Made by a program: the position numbers and the translations under genes. The notes beneath the pieces were generated by a model. The model did no database searches. It worked only from the letters and a program-made list of their open reading frames with translations, and was not told the origin of the DNA. 64,000 bases of DNA. Source: Malaya genurostris (Eukaryota; Arthropoda; Insecta; Diptera; Culicidae). Below, in pieces: positions 32,380 through 45,816 of this stretch (position 1 is its first letter; every line of letters starts with the position of its first letter). The stretch covers positions 144,289,691-144,353,690 of the forward strand of contig NC_080571.1 in assembly GCF_030247185.1 (NCBI RefSeq). The letters are read 5' to 3'.

Positions 32380-34640
32380 CAATTTGGGATGCCGCGGTCG
32401 ACACTGCGTTCAAGTTCTCTACGCAGCGGCACATTCTCTGGATCAGGTTCTCCAGTGTGGTGTCAATGCCACATGCCTCCAGTAGCTCACTCCTTTGAGC
32501 TGCGAAACGGGAACATGCGAACAAGACGTGTTCTGCGTCTCGATCTCAGCTGAGCAGCCAGGACATACAGAGAATGTCGCGTGGCCGAACCTGTGGAGGT
32601 ACCACCTTAGGCACCCGTGGCCTGTGACTAATTGCGTCAGGCCGAAGTTCACTGCTTCGTGAGGTCTATCTAAACAACTTAAGACTCTAGGTATGAGCCG
32701 ATGTGTCCACCTACCCTTGGTTGAGCTGTTCCACTCTTGTTGCCATCTGCGTAGAGAAGCGGCTGTGAAGGGACTTCCTGTCTCCTCGCATGCTGTAGCA
32801 CTCCGCGTCTTCCTTCACTATCAGACCGAAAGGCATCATACTTGCAACCACGCAGGCCGCATCCCTTGATACAGTGCAGTATACACTGATCACTCGAAGA
32901 CACATCAGTCTTTTCGTACTCTCCAACGTCTGTGCGTTGCGTTTAACATTAAGTGCAAACGCCCATACCGGGCTGCCGTACCTGAGGATCGAAACTGCCA
33001 CTCCTGCCAGTAACCTGTTGGCCATTAATTGTGAGAGCGCCGCGACCGCTATGCATGCGCGCTTGCAGGCGTATTCAACGTGCTTGCTGAAGCTGAGTTT
33101 GTCGTCAAACATCATACCCAATTGCTTCAGTGATCTCTTGGAGGGGATCACGCAATTTCCGGCATATACCAACGTCTCCTGTTCCGATTTGCTGTTGTTT
33201 ACCACCATCACCTCTGTTTTGTTGTGCGCGAGTTGAGGTTTCCTGCTACACAGCCAGTAATCCACCAGATGGAGAGTGATGCATTCAGTTCGACCTCTTT
33301 GATGGATTCGCCGTAGACTGTCAGTGTGACGTCGTCCGCGAACCCGACTATCTTGACACCCGGAGGGAGCGTCAACCTCAGTATTCCATCGTACATTATA
33401 TTCCACAGGATCGGGCCCAGGATAGATCCCTGTGGTACTTCAGCTGTGATTGTAGTGCTACGTGTGCCTTCGTCGGTCTCGTAGAGCAATAATCGGTTCT
33501 GGAAGTAGCTTTCCAGAATCTTTTATCTTCCGGTACTGCCAGTCGAAGTAGGGAATCAGCAATGTCTGCCCAACAAGCACTATTGAACGCGTTCTTAACG
33601 TCTAGCGTTACTACCGCACAGTAGTGGATTCCTCGTCGTTTGCGCTGGATAGCTACCTCCGCCGTGGTAACCACCGATGTTCCATTCTGGTAACCACCGA
33701 TCAACTTCGTTCGCTGGTAGCGGGGCTGGCTGCCAGGAGAACGTGTCGTGGTGGAGAAAGAGAACCGTTATGATTTCCTTACACCTCGTCGGACTACGTT
33801 CAGGGGGTGCTAGCGCCCCTCTCGTTTTGGCCATTACCATCCTGTAGGCATCGCCCCATAGGTTGGAGTTGGCTCACTCACATAGCTCGAAACAGTCGAG
33901 CTGCAGAGCATGTCTCCTTTTTGAGTACGTCTCGCACAAATCCCTCAGCTCTGGATCATCCCTGACATTCTTAGAAAGCGCCGCGTAGAGGTTAACTCCG
34001 AAGAGGTTAACGCGGAGGTAGCCTTAGCCGACGCCAAAACGCACTCTGGCACCTTAGCTCTCAGTGCTGCCGTTTCGAGACCATTCTCGGTCAATACTAT
34101 CGCCTTACGAATCCTTTGAACCATCATCTTGATCTCCTCATGGACATTGCTCTTCGGGAATATGAAGTTGTGGAGTTGCTTCACGAAGCCCTTAACCATC
34201 AATATTTTTGGTTTCTGTGGGATTTTGTTCAAAACGATCTACCCTGAACGATGCGTCTGCTGCTGTTGTTGCTTCTGCATCTGCTTTTGTTTTTGTTGCT
34301 GCTGTTGCTCTCGTTGCTGCTGCTGCTCTTTCTGCTACTGTTGCAGATGTAGCTCCTGTTCGTGCAGCTCCTGAGCTTTTAGAGTATGCTGAGGTGGCAA
34401 CCTCAAAAAACCACTTCTGGCGAACGGATTCGCCGCATCTACTACGGTCTAGGTTGTCTTCTCTTCCATTCTTCTGCATCGCCATTCTTGTACTTGTGTG
34501 CTTTGAGCGGCGCACGATAGCTTTGATAGGGCCTGGTTGCGGACACATGTAGTATTCTATATAGGTTCGACAGAGCCCGCCGTCAACCCCACCACATCTC
34601 AGACAGGCCTTACTCGCAGTGGCCATGCGGAGGGGACGTT
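32380..34640 (-). pseudogene. R1-clade retrotransposon relic 2 (ORF1 fused to RT)
   Basis: Minus strand. ORF1 remnant 33900-34626: a Gln-rich stretch, then IPKSNVHEEIK-like gag sequence (NFIFPKSNVHEEIKMMVQRI). It then passes directly into an RT start (SNLWGDAYRMVMAKTRGALA at about 33855), so the endonuclease is deleted. RT: TLDVKNAFNSA (near 33590), VPQGSILGPILWNIMYDG (near 33410), FADDVTLTVYGES (33331 onward), HNKTEVMVVNNS, LKQLGMMFDDKLSFSKHV. The C-terminal tail holds LTQLVTGHGCLRWYLHRFGH. Several frameshifts (33840, 33600, 33490, 33290 and others). Confidence 0.8.
34257..34372 (-). repeat. CAG/CAA-rich tract encoding poly-Gln in R1-type ORF1
   Basis: Plus strand is CTGCTGTTGTTGCTTCTGCA and similar triplets. 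In one minus frame it reads mostly Gln with Lys/Glu (QKEQQQQREQQQQQKQ), a coiled-coil-like segment expected in R1-clade ORF1. Other frames give poly-Ala/Thr or poly-Cys, which I regard as shadows. Confidence 0.6.
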
Positions 34641-35663
34641 AAGCCCTTGGATTAGTCCCTGCTGCGTGTGTGTGTGTGTGTATGTATGCATGTATGTTTG
34701 TGTGAGTGTGTGTATGTGTCAAATAATCTCACTAGGTTTTCTCGGAGATGGCTAAACCGATTTTGACAAACTTAGATTCAAATGAAAGGTCTTAAGGTCC
34801 CATGCGGTATTCCTGAACTTTATCCTTATCCGACTACCCGTTCTGGAATTATAGGGTTAAGTGTGTTTAATATTGTACACCGTCATTTAAACCGGCGAAA
34901 CAAAAACCGTAAAAAAAATTCTAAACTTTACCTAAAACTGCACAAATCGAAAGCCATTATCAGTAGGCTGCTAAAAAAATTGATCCTGGTTCCCGGTCTC
35001 CAGTTCCGGATGCACCGGAAATAGTTGTCGTATATTCCAAAATGGATCGCACTCATTTCTCTCAGCTATCGTTTGACCGATTTCCACAAGCTTAGATTCA
35101 AATGAAAGGTCTCACGGTCCTATACGGAATTACTGAATTTCATCCGGATCCGACTTCCGGCTCCGCAGTTATAGGGTACAGTGTGCGAAATATTGTACAC
35201 CGTCAATTAAACCGGCGAAACAAAAATCGTAAAAAAATTCTTAAACTGAACTCAAAACCGTTATTCCCAAACTTAGGGTCAAATGAAAGGCCTTAGAGTC
35301 CTACCAAAAATTACAGCATATTTTCGGATACAACAAAAATTTAAATCGTCGTTTAGATTTCAGTTTAGAGCACGATGGCGAAATCGTATAAAATCTTTAA
35401 AATTTGAATAAAAACTAACAGAGTTTGTACGTCTTGCTAGCTGGTGGTCGCACAAACCGACTTCGATTATACCGGTTCTCGGGTTCCGGTGCTGAAAGTA
35501 CATATAATAGTGAACTCACTTCGTTTTCTAATAGATGGCCTAACCGATCGGAGAACTGTTTCATTATCTATGTTATACTAGTTAATACACAAACAATCCC
35601 TTGGTTTCTTTTTAAAAAATCGAAGAGAAACATTTTGAACATTTACGGGACAGCGTTATATAT
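34641..35663 (+). repeat. Rep-B copy, forward, interrupted by the Loa element
   Basis: Starts at a (TG)n tract (34665-34720), has three to four body units (GATTCAAATGAAAGGTCT, GGATCCGACTTCCGGCTCCG), and ends at GCGTTATATAT. Its last ~40 bp, GAGAAAGGCATTATTACACC...GTGGATTAAA, lie at 40480-40520, beyond the Loa insertion. Confidence 0.7.
35341..35663 (+). repeat. left copy of a ~323-bp direct repeat flanking the Loa element
   Basis: From TTAAATCGTCGTTTAGATTT to CAGCGTTATATAT. The right copy (40158-40479) differs at two single bases and in a ~10-base block near the end (ACATTTACGGGA against ATAGAATACCA). See findings. Confidence 0.85.
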
Positions 35664-36171
35664 GGAATCAGGAATCAGAACAAATTGGCTCAAATGGCAC
35701 GTTCCCCTTGATATTTGGAGATTTGTGCCTTGCCATCAATTTGTTTTTAGCATCATTTTCCTGATATATAAGAGGGAAGGATTGAAAGGAAATGGTAAGG
35801 GTTGGACTAGGAGGATGGGAAAAATTGACGACACAAAAACACATAAAAGCAGAAGTAAATTCTGCACCCCTAAGGGATGCCGAACAATCTGCTGAGGATC
35901 ACATTTAGTGGAAGCAGAAGTTAATTCTGAACCTCTACGAGGTCCCGAACAGTCCGCTGTTAATAAAACCTCCAACCCCCGAGAGGATTTGAAGATCTTA
36001 CAAAAGCGACACCATTCTGCACTCCCGGAAGAATGCAGAACGATTCGCAGTATGTACGAGCAGAAGTAAATTCGGCACCCCCTAAAAGATGCCAAACAAT
36101 CTGCTAAACCCTATTTAAGGTAAATACAGAAGGGATTCATTCACTCCAGGAAGAACGATGAACCCTTCTGA

Positions 36172-39100
36172 CTATAGCTCCTTACCACATTGGGTAAGAA
36201 ACGAGAGAATATCCTTCAATTTTAGCTCCGCATACACAGACTCAACCATGTATGGAGAACCAAAAACCCGGATACGTAGCTGCGTCAATGCGGGACAGTT
36301 ACATATCAGATGATATGAAGTACCATAATCGCATTCACACAAATCACACGAATAATACTCAGCACGTTGAATAGTAGCCATGTGATAATTGAGTTTGCAA
36401 TGTCCAGTCAGAGCTCTGACCAGAATACTGCAATGATGCTTGGAGAAATGCAGTAGACACTTTGACATTTTCAGATTTAAATCTGGTAGAAATGCTTTTG
36501 TCTGAGCGCAAGTTTGCAAGCTGCGCCAGTAGCTGGCATGTTTGGATACAGCCCAAGAACGAATCTTGTGCTTTATCCAACTAGTTGAAAGTGGTAAAGC
36601 TGGTTCAGGACCAACGAAATCATTCGTTGCACCAGCTCTAGCCAACTCATCAGCCCATTCATTTCCAGTAATACCAGAATGGCCGGGTACCCATAAGAAG
36701 TAAACAGCATTTGAAATGCTGAGGTCTTCAATTTGAGTTCGACATGCGATCACTAGATTCGACCGTGAGTCATTCGAACTGAGTGCTTTTAAGGTTGCCT
36801 GACTGTCGGAACAAAAATAAAATCGCTTACCACAGATCCTCTGCTGAAGTGCCGATTGTACTCCACACAGAATCGCGTAGATTTCTGCTTGAAACACAGT
36901 ACAGTATCTACCAAGTGAATGAGACTGCTCCAGCCTCATTTCACGACAGTAGACACCAGCACCAGCACGACCATTCAACAGAGAACCGTCCGTATAACAA
37001 ACTATGTGTTCATCAAGTTGTCGTTCCAGACAACCAGACAACCATTCCTCACGAAAAGGATAGCTCACATTGAATGTTTCGAAAGGAAAACTGCATGTGA
37101 GAGTTAGGTCACTAGGAGCGAGTAAATACTCATCCCACGTAACCATTTGAGACCACAAGCGAGTGTGGCTGGTAGCATAATCTAATGGGTTACTGTTCCA
37201 AAGCCCTGTAACCTTAAGACGATATGCACAAGATAATGCTTCTTGTTTTAGGAACACATGTAGTGGGTTAATGCACAGTAGCGCCTCTTGAGCAGCAGTA
37301 GGAGTTGTCGTGAATGCTCCTGTCATCGCCATTAGGACCATCCTTTGGAGATGATTTAGCTTTGACTGAACTGTCGCGACTTCTCCTTTCTGCCACCATA
37401 CAAGACATCCATATGCTAAAATTGGTCTAACAATAGTTGTGTAGATCCAATGAATATATCTGGGTTTGAGTCCCCATGATTTTCCAAAAGCTCGTCTACA
37501 TTGGCCGAAAGCCATGCAAGCTCTTTTAATTCTGAAGTCAATGTGAGCAGACCAATTCAGTTTTGAGTCAAGAATAACCCCGACGTATTTAACTTGTTCG
37601 ACCACAGTGACCTCTGAACCAAAGAACTGCAACGGACGAGCTCCTGTGATTATCCTACGATGAGTGAAAAGCACCATTGATGTTTTGCCCGGATTTACAG
37701 ATAATCCAACCTGACAACACCATTGTTCAACAGATCGCAGGGCTTGCTGCATTAAATCAAAGAGAGTGTTAATGCTTATACCGGTCATCAATATATGATA
37801 ATCGTCGGCAAAACCATAAGTCGGAAATCCAAGGTTATTAAGTTTCCTTAACAAACCATCAGCGACAAGGTTCCATAAAAGTGGGGATAGTACACCACCT
37901 TGAGGACACCCACAGACACTTAGCTATCTAATCTCTGCTTGTCGAAGCGATGAGCAAAGAAGTCGATTGCTAAGCATTGCGTGTATCCAATTTGTGATAC
38001 TTGAAGGTATGCCATGACCACGGGCTGCTTCCAGAATTGAATTGAAAGACACGTTATCAAAGGCACCTTCAATATCTAGGAAAACTCCCAAGCAAGATTG
38101 CTTTTGTGAGAAAGCTTTTTCAATGTTGTACACAACATCATGTAACAGGGTTGTAGTGGACTTTCCACGCTGGTAAGCATGTTGCATTCCATGAGCGGAT
38201 GCAGGCCCAAACTAACATTTCTGATATAGTGATCGACTATGCGTTCCACTGTTTTAAGAAGAAATGAGCTTAGACTGATAGGCCTGAAACTCTTCGCTTC
38301 CTCATAAGTGTCGCGACCGCCTTTGGGAATAAATTTGACAATTATTTCCTGCTCTTGGAATATATCCTGTCGCAAGACTAAAAGTAAGTATTTTCTTCAA
38401 AACATGTTTGAAATGTTCATACCCTTTCTGCAGTAACACTGGGAAAACTCCATCCTTTCCAGGAGACTTGTACGGAGCAAAACTCTCAACTGCCCATTTG
38501 ACCGATTCAATCGTCACAACGCTTCGAGCAAGGGCCCAAGAATCGTAACTACCTGAAAAAGTCTCGGGAAGAGCTGTCGGTGATGGATCCATACATCCTG
38601 GAAAGTGAGTGTTAAAAAGATAGTGAAGTACATCACCTTCATCAGACAAGTGTTCACCATCTGAAGTTCTTAAGAAACTGACATTAAAGTCCTTAGACTT
38701 CGAAAGTAACTTATTTAATCTGCTAGCCTCGTTGAGACTAGAGACATTTGTGCAGAGGCTTTTCCAACCTTTCGCTCAGACGATCGAAGAGCATTTTTGT
38801 AAGCCCTTCGAGCCAACACGAATGCCTCCGACCCATTTCTGCGACGGTGGTTCCAAGCTCTTCTGCATAGTTTCCTTAGTCTAGCAAGTTCAGCATTCCA
38901 CCAAGGAGTTCCTCTAGTAGCTCGCACAATCCGAAGTGGACAAGCCTCTTCATATACTGCAACTATGAGTGAGTTTGTCTCGTCGACAACATTTTCCAAA
39001 TCAATTGGGGTTTCAATTGTTGGTTGGTACCCGTAAAATCTAGTCGCCAAGCCCTCTTCATAGAGATCCCAGTTTGTAGATTTGGGATTACGATGTGATA

Positions 39101-39626
39101 ATATCAAATTTAACGTTTGAATGATCAAAGAATATGTACTTATGATCAGACAACGAAGGTTCGAGCTCATCGGAGACGAGCCAATTCACCAACTCATGCG
39201 CAATTCTATCAGAGCAGAGAGTTACGTCCAAAACCTCCTCTCTGTCAGATCTCGCAAAAGTTGGACGGTTTCCTGCATTGACTATGTGCAGGTTTGTACT
39301 GCTCACAAATTCCATCATATCAGAGCCTCTCGAATTTATATCTGTGCTGCCCCAAATGATATGGTGAGCTCCGATATGAGAGAGACATCGAGAGCACTAT
39401 TTGCAAGTATGCATGCTCGAGGCATTTCACGTGGATTAGTCATTCCGGTCTTGTTAAAGGCAACAAAGACTGGGTTTAACAATTTTCCAACGTAGAAGTT
39501 TCCCTTTTGGAAATATGGTTCTTGAACCAAAGCTAAAGAAGCTTTACCTTCTTGCAGAAGTCTGGATAGATTCATAGTTGCTGTACGTTTATGCTGGAGA
39601 TTGATTTGTGCTAATCTAATCATCAA
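36172..39626 (-). pseudogene. Loa-clade ORF2: endonuclease, RT, RNase H (broken)
   Basis: Endonuclease start: LAQINLQHKRTATMNLSRLL, then LALVQEPYF. The central endonuclease is deleted between about 39336 and 39318; it resumes at FVSSTNLHIVNAGNRPTFAR. Linker RGTPWWNAELARLRKLCRRA. RT: KSPGKDGVFPVLLQKG, FRPISLSSFLLKTVERI, QHAYQRGKSTTTLL, FLDIEGAFDNVS, CPQGGVLSPLLWNL, FADDYHIL (37801 onward), LDSKLNWSAHID. RNase H: CYTDGSLLNGRAGAGVY (near 36990), FQAEIYAILCG, SDSQATLKAL, FLWVPGHSGITGNEWADELA. Frameshifts near 38330 and 38180 and one in-frame TAG (37921-37923). From 37920 to 36172 the frame is clean. Confidence 0.85.
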
Positions 39627-40157
39627 TTAAAGTAACGAACACTCCACCTCCAGCACTTACCGTACAACAACTACAAGAAACCAAATATATTGGCTTATAA
39701 TCGCCTATAGCGAACCATGTAAGGATTTTTTTAAATGTTTTAATCATTTAAATCCCACGAGTTGCGAAGAAAGAAGTCGTCCATTGTGCCAGAGCTTCGC
39801 TTAACACAGTAAGGGAAAATCCCAAGATATTCCGTTCACGACTGCATTGTTTAACCTCCTGCAGCCATTCAGCCATCGGCACGGAAATACACCTTGACTT
39901 AAGAGTTCCTATTTTTGTGGCCTTTTACGACATGGAACAGGAAACCAGTGGATCAATTCTTGGTAAAAAATAATTCCGCCGGATGCCACACGGCTTACCT
40001 GTTTGGTGGACTTATACCACCGGTACAGGTGGACCGTAGCGTTATTCTTAGCCAGTTGGGAAACCGCTACCGACACTACACGGCTATCTAGGCTGCTCAG
40101 AGAGGGAAATTGACATTGATGGTCAACTTCCATGGATGGCCGAGCAGCCGACCTAAA
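39627..40157 (-). other. Loa element 5' segment without recognisable ORF
   Basis: About 530 bp inside the flanking direct repeats, upstream of ORF2. Several stops in all minus frames. An open stretch at 39909-40133 has no motif I know. Confidence 0.4.
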
Positions 40158-40479
40158 TTAAATCGTCGTTTAGATTTCAGTTTAGAGCACGATGGCGAAA
40201 TCGTATAAAATCTTTAAAATTTGAATAAAAACTAACAGAGTTTGTACTTCTTGCTAGCTGGTGGTCGTACAAACCGACTTCGATTATACCGGTTCTCGGG
40301 TTCCGGTGCTGAAAGTACATATAATAGTGAACTCACTTCGTTTTCTAATAGATGGCCTAACCGATCGGAGAACTGTTTCATTATCTATGTTATACTAGTT
40401 AATACACAAACAATCCCTTGGTTTCTTTTTAAAAAATCGAAGAGAAACATTTTGAATAGAATACCACAGCGTTATATAT
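40158..40479 (+). repeat. right copy of the ~323-bp direct repeat
   Basis: See the left copy at 35341-35663. The remainder of the interrupted Rep-B (40480-40520) follows it directly. Confidence 0.85.
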
Positions 40480-40520
40480 GAGAAAGGCATTATTACACCA
40501 CTACGTGGATTAAAACCGAA

Positions 40521-41067
40521 TTTTTTGTGTCGTAACAGCTCTTCGACCCAAACGAAGTTACCATCGAGTATTCCGAGTATTAGGAAAAATTCGAATATTC
40601 GAGTATTACGGAAAATTCTTTGTGCGCATAATTGTGTACTACTTCGCTCTATTATTGCAAACTATTAGTAACAAAACATGATTATTTGGTGACTTTCAAG
40701 CTCGTAAGCTACATAATAATTGTAATCGTTCATTTGAGGATATTGAAAAACAAAGTTTTATGTTTCCGTATACTTGTTTATGATCTTCATAAAAGTAATA
40801 TATTATTTTTAATACTTCAAAAAGCTTAGGTGCGCACTAATCACCACTCCCCTTGGCGAAGGGAGCAGACACATTTAATTAACAGCAGCCAAAACAGACC
40901 TTCTTTGTGGAATAATGCCTCATACCTCCTCATTATTTATATCAAAAGATTACAATGATCCAACAGATACATTAGGCTTAACACTAGAATTAAAACTAAC
41001 AGTTAAAACAAAATTTATAACACTATAACTAGTTGAAGACACCACGCGTAACAGATTAGTAATAGTG
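40521..41067. other. no gene; possible 3' UTR of a non-LTR element
   Basis: A/T-rich. 40565-40620 has a short (TCGAATATTCGAGTATTNCGG)-like imperfect repeat. 40850-41067, read on minus, resembles a non-LTR 3' UTR (AATTCTAGTGTTAAGCC), perhaps continuous with 45397-45816 across the hAT insertion. Confidence 0.35.
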
Positions 41068-41856
41068 CTCTTGCTCAGAGCTGCAAATTGTCAGTCATGT
41101 CAAATGACCTTGACAGACTGACTAAAATCATCGTCAACTGCAATCGGTACGCTCAAAGTGTCTGTCAAATGAGATACTCGATAATTCTATGACCAAGTAG
41201 AAGTATACTCAGTCAAAGACAGGTGACGCATTTTGTTCTCTCTCTCATTCTTCTATTCCCTGCTGAAATAAAAAAAATAGAAGAGAGCATTCTTATATCC
41301 GTGAAGCAACAACGATATGCTCAGCAAGTCACCCATAAAAACATGACGATTTTAAAGAAAGGCGAAACTTTTATCAATATTATATAAAGAAAAACTTCAC
41401 TAGAAGTTTGAGATTTGCTAAACTCACTTCGATTTCAATCGCATGTTTCGACAAAATAAAGTTTTTCTCATTTTTCGGTTTGTTCAATGAAATTCTACAT
41501 GGATGAATTATAATGATTCACCCTCGTGAATTTCACGAAAAATAAGATTCGGTCTTTTTCCATGGTGATTGAATTGTCGCTCTGCTTGGTTAGGAAAATA
41601 AATATTTTCGTTTCGCAAAAATCAAAAATTTCATAGAATTCGGATATTTGTATTAGAATTTCATTCTTTGAATCCTTTTTTCAATGATTACAAAAGTTTA
41701 GTTTGTTTACTTGTGCGAGTTTCGCCCCTTTTTAAAACACTGACATTCGTTTTGTGTTCACTCTCGATTTCAACTAGTTGTCAAAATCGTTCATATTAAT
41801 TGCATGCCTATCAAAACTTTGTTTAGTGTTTGCGTATAAAATAAAAGGATAATAAA

Positions 41857-44243
<2,387 letters not shown>

Positions 44244-44499
44244 TCATAAATGTTGAATATTTCAAATAAACTTAAATCAAAAATACACACCGGTAAAGTT
44301 TTATTTAAGAAAAGAATCGTACAAGTAAATGCGTGATGTACAAGTGTTGATATGTGGATTTTTGTTACATCTGACGAAAGTGAAAAGCTTAAATTCAGTA
44401 TAAGATTATCAGATTAGTTAAAATATGCTATTTGAAAATGCTTATATTCATATAATATTTATGTGTTTATATTCTTTTTGAAGCGGCATCTGATTTTAA

Positions 44500-44905
44500 A
44501 ATCAGTGTCATCACTTATACGATTATATCTCCGGAATTGAAAGTCTTGGGTCTTTGGACTAGATCAGTGGCCTACCAAACAAGCCAATCGTAATCCGTTT
44601 AGCCATGAATGATAAAATAGCGCCATACGTGGAAAAGTGCACACGCACAACTTTATCTTGTCTTCGGGGCTCCGACCAGTAGTTGATAAGCAATTCTTTT
44701 TCTTTTCTAATATATAAAGGTAAAACTTAATAAATCTTCAAAACTGCTCTCAAAACCGTCCCAATTTGTACATCGCGGTGATGGTCCTTTGCAATCCGAC
44801 GTACTAGTTTTCTTCAAAGTTTCAAGATTTTTGAAGCATTTCACAGAAAGGCATCATTACATTTACGAGAAAGGCTTCATTGAACCTCTAGGTGGATTAC
44901 AACAC
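44500..44905. repeat. Rep-B fragments in the hAT 3' region
   Basis: ATATCTCCGGAATTGAAAGT and CCTACCAAACAAGCCAAT-type body, then the terminal block GAGAAAGGCTTCATTGAACC...GGTGGATTA. Inserted in or captured by the hAT element downstream of its gene. Confidence 0.5.
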
Positions 44906-45388
44906 AATATTAATTTGATGCTCTCATTGAATACGTAGTGCAATTCGATGTAAAGAAACATTATGTTTCAATATCTGAAAATAAAACAGTACTGAATATT
45001 TCGGCTATTTTATGTTGAATCAACGAAACCTATAATGAAAGAACTGAAATATAAATTGATTAATTTTATGACGCTATTAAAAAAGTCATCGGAATCAATT
45101 TTTATTAGTTCAAATGAAAATATTGCAATTTTTGTGCTATCTAATTTTTATTCTGTCACACCGTAACCAAGCTGCGACAGGAGAAATGCAGATAATATCA
45201 ATCGCATCGGCAATCAATGAGCGTCCTGGTGAGTGTAATATCAAGAGAATTTACGTTATGACAGATCGGCTCTCAGACACTCAATATATGATGATTGGTA
45301 GAGCCTGGTTGGCAGCAGTCCAGTGACATAAACTTTCCAATCTTCGTCGTGCAAAGTTACTCGTTGATAGTGACGTTTAGCAGCTCTG
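44906..45388. other. hAT 3' terminal region, noncoding
   Basis: A/T-rich stretch to the right TIR. A 70-codon open frame at 45114-45326 begins MKILQFLCYLIFIL (signal-like) but shows no other support; treated as chance. Confidence 0.45.
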
Positions 45389-45396
45389 CTCTTGCT

Positions 45397-45816
45397 AAAA
45401 AGGTGAGAGAGAGGAGAAGAGATAAATGATATACAAGGGTTGGCGGAGGGGATGCTAAACGAACGCAAACGAACAACGGGGTTAGAATCAGCATGTAGAT
45501 CTAATTAGTTATCAAAAAGATGTTGGATGACAGAAAAAACGACGGGGTTAAAAACAGCATGTAGATCTAATTAGTTATCAAAACGATGTAAGATGACAGA
45601 AAAAACGACCGGGTTAGAATTGGCATGCAGATCTAATTAATGATAAAACAAAATAGATGGTGGAAGACAAAAAAAAAGAGGAAAGAACGACCGGGTTAAT
45701 TTAGGCGAGCGAATTAGTTAGTTTACATGTGGTACAATACAAGACTTCGATTAAACTGAATTACATTACAAATAGCTGTATAGTATATGCTTGTAAAATT
45801 GCCCTAGCTCTACGAC
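45397..45816 (-). repeat. 3' UTR-like segment with a 66-bp tandem repeat
   Basis: At least three units of exactly 66 bp (GCATG at 45491, 45557 and 45623), each with CATGTAGATCTAATTAGTTA and a GACAGAAAAAACGAC block. AGATCTAATTAGTT also occurs in the 3' UTR of the I-clade copies. Read on minus it follows the non-LTR RT relic at 47.1 kb once the maT insertion is removed, so it may be that element's 3' UTR. Confidence 0.55.

Larger units (their letters stand above)
35664..40157 (-). mobile_element. Loa-clade (Lian-like) non-LTR retrotransposon
   Basis: 4.49 kb between the two ~323-bp direct repeats. The 3' end (left) finishes in CTGATTCCTGATTCC; the 3' UTR is 35664-36171. ORF2 carries endonuclease, RT and RNase H in an arrangement typical of the Loa clade (Lian was described from Aedes). 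The segment upstream of ORF2 (39627-40157) has no recognisable ORF1, so the copy is 5'-truncated or decayed there. Confidence 0.8.

Noticed and set aside
34129..34552. Cys-rich and Ala-rich frames on plus
   Set aside because: Shadows of the CAG/CAA tract of the R1-type ORF1 on minus.
39909..40133. 75-codon minus frame in the Loa element 5' segment as ORF1
   Set aside because: No gag-like or zinc-knuckle motif and no continuation upstream.
45114..45326. Small secreted-protein-like frame (MKILQFLCYLIFIL...)
   Set aside because: Lies in the noncoding 3' part of the hAT element; no second feature supports it and random frames of this size are frequent here.
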